DNA of 5,977 nucleotides from the NCBI GenBank assembly GCA_007119305.1, contig SKPY01000423.1:1-5977 (forward strand), in the 5' to 3' direction. Both the position numbers and the translations under genes were made by a program. This document shows positions 1 through 4,240 of this stretch, piece by piece (position 1 is the stretch's first letter; the number at the start of each line of letters is the position of its first letter). The notes beneath the pieces were generated by a model. That model ran no database searches, was not told the DNA's origin, and saw only the letters and a list, made by a program, of their open reading frames with translations. The stretch is from Nitriliruptorales bacterium (GTDB taxonomy: Bacteria; Actinomycetota; Nitriliruptoria; Euzebyales; Egibacteraceae).

Positions 1-75
1 CGCGCCGCCGTCGCCGGCGGCCGGGCCCGCACCGTCGTCGGCGCGGCCGGCGCGCCTGCGCTTGTCGTCGCTCAT
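1..75 (-). CDS. Unidentified gene, N-terminal fragment running off the left edge
   Basis: An ATG on the minus strand at 75 opens a frame with no stop to the window edge (25 codons). The visible N-terminus, beginning MSDDKRRRAGRADD, is very hydrophilic: a short acidic and basic start followed by a Gly/Ala/Pro/Asp-rich stretch that looks disordered. There is no signal peptide or membrane segment in what is visible. A weak Shine-Dalgarno-like GTGGGG lies nine bases upstream (plus-strand 85-90). The gene would be divergent from the ferredoxin gene and share the 71-bp gap at 76-146. No function can be assigned from 25 residues. Random open frames of this length are common in such GC-rich DNA, so the call rests mainly on the start codon, the weak ribosome-binding site and the divergent spacing. 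Confidence 0.4.
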   Translation of the reverse strand, partial: MSDDKRRRAGRADDGAGPAAGDGGA

Positions 76-146
76 GCGTTGCAGCCCCACGTCCAGCGGG
101 CATCCTGCGACTACGGTACCGAGCACCGGCCAAAGGAACCGCCCCG
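76..146. promoter_or_regulatory. Divergent intergenic region upstream of the ferredoxin gene
   Basis: This 71-bp gap separates the left-edge minus-strand start from the ferredoxin ATG and probably holds both promoters. Visible elements are a strong plus-strand Shine-Dalgarno AAAGGA at 133-138, a TACGGT (TAnnnT type) at 112-117 that could be a plus-strand -10, and a small CGGTACCG palindrome at 115-122. I see no convincing -35 box at a 16-18 bp spacing, so the promoter itself is only inferred from gene arrangement. Confidence 0.35.
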
Positions 147-509
147 ATGCCCAAGCCCGAGAAGTTCGTGTTCGTCTGCATCAACAAGCGCGACCCGGAG
201 CATCCCCGCCCGAGCTGCGTGGACAACGGCGCCGGCGACCTCTTCAACGCCCTGCGCGAGGAGCAGGGCCGCAGGCTCGCCACGGGCGTGAAGGTGGTCT
301 ACGCCGGCTGCATGGAGGCGTGCATGGTCGGGCCGATCGTCGCGGTGTTCCCCGACGACGTGTTCTACGGCGGCGTGATCGAGGCCGACGTGCCCGAGAT
401 CATGGACCACCTCGAAGGAGGCGAGCCGGTGCACCGGCTCGTGATCGGCGACGCCGAATGGGACCTGCGGCCCCCCGAGATGGAGGACCGCCCCCCGCCC
501 ACCGCCTGA
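147..509 (+). CDS. Thioredoxin-like [2Fe-2S] ferredoxin domain protein
   Basis: A 120-residue soluble protein of the thioredoxin-fold [2Fe-2S] ferredoxin type (the NuoE-like / Shethna-type fold), a small electron carrier expected in the cytoplasm. All four expected cluster ligands are present: Cys11 and Cys24 in an early segment (VCINKRDP then PSC), and Cys55 and Cys59 in GCMEAC. These follow the family pattern of two spaced N-terminal cysteines and a later C-x3-C next to a Gly-Pro (VGPIVAVFPDD) and a following FYGGV. The start is supported by AAAGGA nine bases upstream and by the typical family N-terminus MPKPEK. The last ten or so residues are Pro/Glu-rich and probably disordered. There is no signal peptide. 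The redox partner is unknown: no reductase or acceptor is encoded nearby, and the next gene, HPPD, needs no external electron donor, so a functional link is not implied. Confidence 0.88.
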   Translation: MPKPEKFVFVCINKRDPEHPRPSCVDNGAGDLFNALREEQGRRLATGVKVVYAGCMEACMVGPIVAVFPDDVFYGGVIEADVPEIMDHLEGGEPVHRLVIGDAEWDLRPPEMEDRPPPTA

Positions 510-517
510 CCGCCGCA

Positions 518-533
518 CCGGTGGGAGCACCGG
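518..533 (+). terminator. Hairpin after the ferredoxin gene, terminator-like but without a U tract
   Basis: Eight bases after the ferredoxin stop, CCGGTG and CACCGG form a perfect 6-bp stem around a GGAG loop. All stem pairs but one are G-C. No run of T follows, so it does not meet the classic intrinsic-terminator definition. In high-GC actinobacteria U-less hairpins are often proposed to end transcripts, so this is a candidate only. Confidence 0.35.
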
Positions 534-564
534 CGACGCGCACGGCGCAAGCAGCGCTCCCAAC

Positions 565-590
565 CCCCAGCTGGGGATGCGCTGGGCGCA
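565..590. repeat. Two adjacent inverted repeats upstream of HPPD
   Basis: Positions 565-576 are the perfect 12-bp palindrome CCCCAGCTGGGG. Immediately after it, 578-590 is TGCGC-TGG-GCGCA, a 5-bp inverted repeat with a 3-base centre. An outer pairing, CAGCGC at 552-557 with GCGCTG at 579-584, could enclose the first palindrome as an alternative structure. The site lies 70-95 bp before the HPPD start, where an operator or an RNA leader structure would be expected. No regulator gene is visible and no binding protein can be named. Confidence 0.4.
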
Positions 591-645
591 CAGGGGAGTC
601 CTGTGACGGTCGGGCATCGGACATACTGCGAGACGAGGACGGACC

Positions 646-654
646 GGGAGGGAG
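646..654 (+). promoter_or_regulatory. Ribosome-binding site that sets the HPPD start
   Basis: The purine run GGGAGGGAG ends five bases before ATG 660 and is the best Shine-Dalgarno match in the region. It favours ATG 660 over the in-frame GTG at 603, which would add 19 residues (MTVGHRTYC...) with no HPPD-like character. A competing purine run, AGGGGAG at 592-598, sits only four bases before GTG 603, so an alternative start is not fully excluded. Confidence 0.7.
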
Positions 655-659
655 CAGCC

Positions 660-1793
660 ATGACCGACCAGATGCCGATCCAGGGCTACCACCACATCGA
701 GTTCTACGTCGGCAACGCGAAGCAGGCCGCGCACTACTACCGCACGGCGTTCGGCTTCACACCGGTCGCCTACGCGGGTCCGGAGACCGGCGTGCGGGAC
801 CGCAGCTCCTGGGTGCTCGAGCAGGGCGACATCCGCTTCGTGCTCACCGCGGGGCTCGAGCCCGCGAGCCCCGTCGTGGCCCACCAGGCCGAGCACGGCG
901 ACGGCGTGCGCGACGTCGCGTTCGCGGTGCCCGATGCCGCGGCCGCCTACGAGTCCGCGCTCGCGCGCGGGGCCCAAGGCGTCCGCGCGCCGGAGGTGGT
1001 CGAGGGCGACCACGGCAAGGTCGTGGTCAGCGCGATCAAGGCCTACGGCGAGACGAACCACTCCTTCGTCGACGCGAGCGCCTACTCCGGGGTCTTCATG
1101 CCCGGCTACCAGCCGGTGGGCGCCAGCGGACAGGCGCAGGGCGCGACGCCGCTGTTGACGCTGCCTGCGAGCGAGCCGGTGGGGCTCACGACGATCGACC
1201 ACGTCGTGGCGAACGTCGAGCTCGGCCACATGCAGACCTGGGCCCAGTTCTACGAGGACATCATGGGCTTCTCCCAGCTCGTGCACTTCGACGACCAGGC
1301 CATCTCGACGGACTACACCGCGCTGATGAGCAAGGTGCTCTGGGACGGCGAGGGCCGCATCAAGCTGCCGATCAACGAGCCGGCACAGGGCAAGAAGAAG
1401 AGCCAGATCGAGGAGTACCTCGACTTCTACCGCTGCCCGGGGGTCCAGCACATGGCGCTCGCCACCGACGACATCGTGGCGACGGTGGCGCGGCTGCGCG
1501 CGAACGGCGTGCGCTTCATGCGCGTGCCCGACACCTACTACGCCGACGTGCGCGCCCGGCTCGACCTCGACCGGATCGACGAGGACCTCGACCGCCTGGC
1601 CGAGCACAGCATCCTGGTCGATGCCGACGACGAGGGCTACCTGCTGCAGATCTTCAGCGAGCCTGTGCAGGACCGGCCGACGGTGTTCTACGAGATCATC
1701 GAGCGCCACGGCTCCCGCGGCTTCGGCGTGGGCAACTTCAAGGCGCTGTTCGAGGCCATCGAGCGCGAGCAGCAGGCCCGCGGCAACCTCTGA
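660..1793 (+). CDS. hppD: 4-hydroxyphenylpyruvate dioxygenase (HPPD)
   Basis: This cytoplasmic Fe(II) enzyme converts 4-hydroxyphenylpyruvate and O2 to homogentisate and CO2, the second step of tyrosine catabolism. The 377-residue protein has the two-domain vicinal oxygen chelate fold: an N-terminal domain from about residue 8 (GYHHIEFYVGNAKQ) to 155, and a catalytic C-terminal domain from about 175 (TTIDHVVANV). The iron-binding facial triad is intact: His181 in IDHVVANV, His264 in GVQHMALATDD and Glu345 in FYEIIERHG. The substrate-site segment LPINEPA (235-241), followed by KKKSQIEEYLDFY, and the C-terminal lid GFGVGNFKALFEAIE (354-368) are typical of HPPD. The Pro and Asn in LPINEPA argue against the close relative hydroxymandelate synthase, where I recall these positions being changed. 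The length matches bacterial HPPDs. No homogentisate dioxygenase or other pathway gene is in the window. The stop lies 3 bp from the stop of the convergent gene. Confidence 0.95.
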   Translation: MTDQMPIQGYHHIEFYVGNAKQAAHYYRTAFGFTPVAYAGPETGVRDRSSWVLEQGDIRFVLTAGLEPASPVVAHQAEHGDGVRDVAFAVPDAAAAYESALARGAQGVRAPEVVEGDHGKVVVSAIKAYGETNHSFVDASAYSGVFMPGYQPVGASGQAQGATPLLTLPASEPVGLTTIDHVVANVELGHMQTWAQFYEDIMGFSQLVHFDDQAISTDYTALMSKVLWDGEGRIKLPINEPAQGKKKSQIEEYLDFYRCPGVQHMALATDDIVATVARLRANGVRFMRVPDTYYADVRARLDLDRIDEDLDRLAEHSILVDADDEGYLLQIFSEPVQDRPTVFYEIIERHGSRGFGVGNFKALFEAIEREQQARGNL

Positions 1794-1797
1794 GGTT
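1785..1797. terminator. Inverted repeat on the HPPD stop codon, candidate bidirectional terminator
   Basis: AACCTC-T-GAGGTT is a near-perfect palindrome centred on the first base of the HPPD TGA (1791-1793). It extends to the first plus-strand base of the opposing gene's stop codon (1797-1799). As RNA on either strand it can form a 5-bp stem with a 3-base loop. It is short and lacks a U tract, so termination activity is only inferred from its place between convergent genes. Confidence 0.3.
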
Positions 1798-2264
1798 CAG
1801 TAGGTCCCGGCGAGCTTCGCGTGGTCCCAGGTCGCGACGCTCGCCGGGGTGAAGACGAGCCCCACCCGCTTGGGCGCCTGCGCAGCGACGAGCTCGTGCA
1901 CCTCCGGCGTGGGGTGCGCGTGCCCGGGGGCGTAGCGGGCCATGACCGCGAACCCCAGCTCCGTGACCGCCTCGGTATCGCGGATGACCTCGACGGCGCA
2001 GTGGAGCATCACGCCGCGCAGCTCCTCGTAGGTCGCCCCGTCCTCTGCGAGCAGCGTCGCACGCGGGTCCCGCTCCAGGTTGCGGACCTTCTGCGACTTC
2101 GCGTACGTCCAGGCGCTGACCACCGTGCCCGAGGGCACGTACCACAGGGCCGTGAGGTGCGGGCGCCCGTCCGGCCCGTTCGTGCCGACCACGATGGTGC
2201 CCTGGGCGTCGAGGAACGCCGCCAGCTCGGCCTCGGACATGCGGATCTGGTCACGACGCGACAT
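1797..2264 (-). CDS. PPOX-class split-barrel protein, probably F420-dependent oxidoreductase
   Basis: A 155-residue member of the pyridoxamine 5'-phosphate oxidase-like split beta-barrel family. It resembles the actinobacterial F420-binding branch (Rv1155-like / TIGR03618 type) more than true PdxH. Family features are the helical start MSRRDQIRMSEAELAAFL, the strand pair GTIVVGTNGPDGRPHLTALWYV (22-43), the cofactor-phosphate segment WTYAKSQKVRNLERDPRATLL (52-72), TYEELRGVML (78-87) and the C-terminal strand with WDHAKLAGTY (146-155). The Lys-Ser-x-Lys and Arg-Asn-Leu residues are those expected near the cofactor phosphate. The substrate is unknown; relatives reduce diverse compounds with F420H2 or bind flavins. 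No Shine-Dalgarno precedes ATG 2264, but a TACGAT lies where a -10 box would make transcription begin about at the ATG, so translation may be leaderless. An upstream in-frame start at 2381 would add 39 non-family residues and overlap the serpin gene. Confidence 0.88.
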   Translation of the reverse strand: MSRRDQIRMSEAELAAFLDAQGTIVVGTNGPDGRPHLTALWYVPSGTVVSAWTYAKSQKVRNLERDPRATLLAEDGATYEELRGVMLHCAVEVIRDTEAVTELGFAVMARYAPGHAHPTPEVHELVAAQAPKRVGLVFTPASVATWDHAKLAGTY

Positions 2265-2335
2265 GGACGGATCGTAGACGCAACCCGCGGCGAGCGCTCG
2301 GCGTCGAACCCGCAACAGCGTCGAAAGGGTTGGCA
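2265..2335. promoter_or_regulatory. Divergent promoter region between the PPOX protein and serpin genes, with direct repeats
   Basis: Seventy-one bases separate the two divergent starts. On the minus strand TACGAT (plus-strand 2271-2276) lies six bases before the PPOX ATG, in the position of a -10 box for a leaderless transcript. On the plus strand GAAAGGG (2323-2329) is a clear Shine-Dalgarno six bases before serpin ATG 2336. Short direct repeats fill the gap: GCGTCGAA at 2301-2308 and 2318-2325, AACCCGC at 2282-2288 and 2307-2313, and CGCAAC at 2279-2284 and 2311-2316. No clear -35 boxes were found for either gene. Confidence 0.5.
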
Positions 2336-3580
2336 ATGCGCTCCTCGGTCCGACTGGTTGCCGTCGTCCTGTCCGGCGCACTCCTGCTCGCTGCGTGCGG
2401 GGCCGACCCGGGTCCGCCGGGCGACTCCGCCCGCATCGACGCAGAGCTCGTCGCCGACCTCGCGCCGCAGGATGCGGCAGCCGTCGCCGACGCGCTGAAC
2501 GCCTTCGGGTTCGACCTGCTGGGCGCGGTCGCCGACGAGCAGGACAACACGGTCATCTCGCCGGTGTCCGTCGCGACGCTGCTCGCCATGGTGCTCGCCG
2601 GCGCGGGCAGCGAGACCGCCGAGCAGATGGTCGCGGTGCTCGGCCTCGACGCCGCCCGCGACGCCCGGGTCGGGGCCCTGCTGGGCCAGCTCGCCGACTC
2701 CGAGGACGTCACGCTGTCGGTCGCCAACGCCCTCTGGGCCAACGAGGGGACGCCCTTCGAGGACGACTACCTCGCCTTCGTGCGCGCCACCTTCGGGGCC
2801 ACCCTCGAGGAGGCCGACCTCGGCGCGGAGGCCACCGCCGAGGACATCGACGCCTGGGTCGTCGAGCACACGGAGGGGCTCATCGAGGACATCGCCGAGG
2901 ACCTCGGTCTGCCGAACGCCCAGGCGGTGCTCGTGCTGGCGAACGCGGTCTACTTCCTCGGCGAGTGGAGCACGCCGTTCGACCCCGACCAGACCCGCGA
3001 CGAGCCCTTCACCCTCGCCGACGGCAGCGCGGTCGACGTCCCGCTCATGCACCTGCGCGACGAGGAGCTCGCCTACGCCGACCGCGACGGCTACGCCGTG
3101 CTGCGCCTGCCCTACGGCGACGAGGAGCGCTACGGCATGGAGGTCTTCCTGCCCGACGCGCCCGACGGGCTGCCCGGCCTGCTCGACACCCTCGATCGTG
3201 ACGAGTGGCGCGCGGCCGTCGACGACCTCGCCCCCGCCGAGGTGGACCGCCTCGCACTGCCGCGCTTCGAGCTCGAGTGGGATGCCGAGCTGAACGAGCC
3301 GCTCGCAGCGCTCGGCATGGAGCTGCCGTTCACCCCCGCGGCGGACTTCCGCCCGCTGTCGCCGGCCGCTCCGTGGCTCGACGTCGTGGTCCACAAGACC
3401 TACATCCGCGTCGACGAGGAGGGCACCGAGGCCGCGGCCGTCACCGGCGGCGTGCTGGTCGAGTCCGCGCCCCTCGACCCGCTGGAGTTCATCGTCGACC
3501 GCCCGTTCGTGTTCACGATCTCCGACACCGACACCGGGGCGGTCGTGTTCCTCGGCGCGGTCGGCGACCCCCGCGGTTGA
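2336..3580 (+). CDS. Serpin, predicted membrane-anchored lipoprotein protease inhibitor
   Basis: A 414-residue serpin, a suicide inhibitor that traps a target protease when its reactive-centre loop is cut. The N-terminus is a lipoprotein signal: Arg2 and Arg6, a hydrophobic core, then lipobox LAAC with Cys21 as the acylated residue. A Gly/Pro/Asp linker follows, so the protein should face outward from the cytoplasmic membrane. The serpin core runs from about residue 50 to 410. It has the shutter motif NTVISPVSVATLL (71-83), LANAVYFLGEW (201-211), LPRFELEW (308-315), VHKTYIRVDEEGTEAAAVT (352-370) and the C-terminal signature FIVDRPFVFTI (385-395), which fits the PROSITE serpin pattern as I know it. 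The hinge Glu-Glu-Gly-Thr-Glu-Ala-Ala-Ala-Val-Thr has the small residues of inhibitory serpins. Counting 17 residues from the hinge puts P1 at Ser377 (P1' Ala378), with Glu376 as the alternative. ATG 2336 has a good Shine-Dalgarno; the in-frame TTG at 2330 is less likely. Confidence 0.95.
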   Translation: MRSSVRLVAVVLSGALLLAACGADPGPPGDSARIDAELVADLAPQDAAAVADALNAFGFDLLGAVADEQDNTVISPVSVATLLAMVLAGAGSETAEQMVAVLGLDAARDARVGALLGQLADSEDVTLSVANALWANEGTPFEDDYLAFVRATFGATLEEADLGAEATAEDIDAWVVEHTEGLIEDIAEDLGLPNAQAVLVLANAVYFLGEWSTPFDPDQTRDEPFTLADGSAVDVPLMHLRDEELAYADRDGYAVLRLPYGDEERYGMEVFLPDAPDGLPGLLDTLDRDEWRAAVDDLAPAEVDRLALPRFELEWDAELNEPLAALGMELPFTPAADFRPLSPAAPWLDVVVHKTYIRVDEEGTEAAAVTGGVLVESAPLDPLEFIVDRPFVFTISDTDTGAVVFLGAVGDPRG

Positions 3581-3594
3581 CGTCCGCGCGGGGC

Positions 3595-3623
3595 TCGACG
3601 TGGCTGCCATCCGCCCGTAGGCT
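3595..3623 (+). promoter_or_regulatory. Promoter candidate for the deaminase gene
   Basis: TCGACG (3595-3600) matches the TTGACA -35 consensus at four of six positions. Exactly 17 bases later, TAGGCT (3618-3623) is a common actinobacterial -10 form. Transcription would start near 3630, about 90 bases before the deaminase ATG. The site begins 15 bp after the serpin stop, so the deaminase probably has its own promoter. This is the best-formed promoter candidate in the window. Confidence 0.55.
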
Positions 3624-3675
3624 GGCCCGGTGGCGCCCGCGGCAGCTGCCGCACCTTCCCCGGGACCAGCACTGC

Positions 3676-3693
3676 GCGCCCGTGCCCGGGCGC
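3676..3693 (+). promoter_or_regulatory. Hairpin in the deaminase 5' leader
   Basis: GCGCCC and GGGCGC form a 6-bp all-GC stem around the loop GTGCCC, within the roughly 90-base leader predicted from the upstream promoter. An alternative pairing, CCCGT (3679-3683) with ACGGG (3710-3714), would reach into the GGGTGGG ribosome-binding region before the ATG. It resembles no riboswitch I recognise, and GC-rich DNA makes such pairings frequent. Confidence 0.25.
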
Positions 3694-3720
3694 CGGGCCG
3701 AGCGCACGAACGGGTGGGCA

Positions 3721-4224
3721 ATGCAGATGCACGGACTGGCGAGCAACGGTCGGCAGAGCTGGGACGAGTACTTCCTGGGCATCGCCCACGCCGCGTCGAC
3801 CCGGTCGAACTGCGTGCGCCGCAAGGTGGGCGCGGTGGTGGTCGCCGAGCGCCACATCCGCTCGACGGGCTACAACGGGCCGCCGGCGGGCTACGGCCAC
3901 TGCGACGCGGGCGCGTGCCCGCGGGGCGCGTCGTCGCTGCCGGTCGGCGCGGACCCCGACTACTCCAACTGCGTCGCGCTGCACGCGGAGGCCAACGCCC
4001 TGCTCTTCGCCGCGCCCGAGCAGCGCGCCGGGGCGACGATCTACACGACGCAGGCGCCGTGCTTCGCCTGCGCCAAGCTGATCGCGAACTCGGGCATCGC
4101 CGAGGTCGTCGCCGCCGGTGGCCGCTACGAGGACTGGGAGGCCACGCGCCGGTTCCTGCTCGACTGCGGCCTGCGGGTGCGCGTGCTCGACGGCGCGGAC
4201 CGCACGATCCCGCTGCCGCTGTGA
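3721..4224 (+). CDS. Cytidine/deoxycytidylate deaminase family protein, probably dCMP deaminase
   Basis: A 167-residue zinc-dependent deaminase. dCMP deaminases hydrolyse dCMP to dUMP, feeding thymidylate synthesis in the cytoplasm. The catalytic zinc motif is complete: His88 and Glu90 in LHAEANALLF, and Cys114 and Cys117 in APCFACAKL. The N-terminal part fits the dCMP deaminase (ComEB and phage T4 Cd) subgroup: SWDEYFLGIAHAAS (13-26), SNCVRRKVGAVVV (29-41), TGYNGPPAGYGHCD (49-62), and cysteines 31, 61 and 66 with His60, some of which may bind a second, structural zinc. The length is close to the family norm. Two in-frame ATGs, 3721 and 3727, are possible. The GGGTGGG at 3712-3718 is only two bases from the first but eight from the second, so the start is uncertain by two residues. 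Substrate level (dCMP, cytidine or a modified base) cannot be proven by motif alone. Confidence 0.88.
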   Translation: MQMHGLASNGRQSWDEYFLGIAHAASTRSNCVRRKVGAVVVAERHIRSTGYNGPPAGYGHCDAGACPRGASSLPVGADPDYSNCVALHAEANALLFAAPEQRAGATIYTTQAPCFACAKLIANSGIAEVVAAGGRYEDWEATRRFLLDCGLRVRVLDGADRTIPLPL

Positions 4225-4238
4225 CGCGCAGGCGCGTC
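4223..4238. terminator. Inverted repeat between convergent genes, candidate bidirectional terminator
   Basis: GACGCGC-AG-GCGCGTC has perfect 7-bp arms, or a 6-bp stem with the loop CAGG when drawn as RNA. It starts inside the deaminase stop codon (TGA 4222-4224) and ends two bases before the stop of the opposing phosphohexomutase gene. It nearly fills the 16-bp gap and works equally on both strands. There is no U tract, so terminator activity is inferred. Confidence 0.45.
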
Positions 4239-4240
4239 CC

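Noticed and set aside
622..627. CATACT as a -10 box for HPPD
   Set aside because: It matches TATAAT at four of six positions, but no -35-like hexamer lies 16-18 bp upstream; the nearest GTGACG is only 13 bp away.
603..659. Alternative GTG start giving HPPD a 19-residue N-terminal extension
   Set aside because: The added residues do not resemble HPPD, and GGGAGGGAG at 646-654 directs ATG 660. The AGGGGAG before GTG 603 is only four bases away, so this is rejected with moderate confidence.
111..1709. A 532-codon minus-strand open frame antisense to the ferredoxin and HPPD genes
   Set aside because: It lies opposite two well-recognised genes, crosses their intergenic region, is rich in Arg/His/Val/Leu with no family motif, and is the kind of open antisense frame expected when third codon positions are nearly all G or C.
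660..1793. Hydroxymandelate synthase instead of HPPD
   Set aside because: The substrate-site LPINEPA segment and the C-terminal lid read as HPPD, and no glycopeptide or hydroxyphenylglycine biosynthesis genes are nearby.
62..1852. A 596-codon plus-strand open frame overlapping ferredoxin and HPPD in another frame
   Set aside because: The translation is dominated by Arg/Ala/Gly/Pro with no motif, and it spans an intergenic gap with clear starts and stops of the real genes.
3581..3600. CGTC/GACG pairing after the serpin stop as a terminator
   Set aside because: The stem is only four pairs with a 12-base loop and no U tract, and the right arm overlaps the better-supported -35 candidate.
2009..3721. 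A 570-codon minus-strand open frame antisense to the serpin and overlapping the PPOX gene
   Set aside because: Low-complexity Arg/Val/Gly-rich translation with no recognisable domain. It conflicts with the serpin and the in-frame PPOX gene, both strongly supported by conserved motifs.
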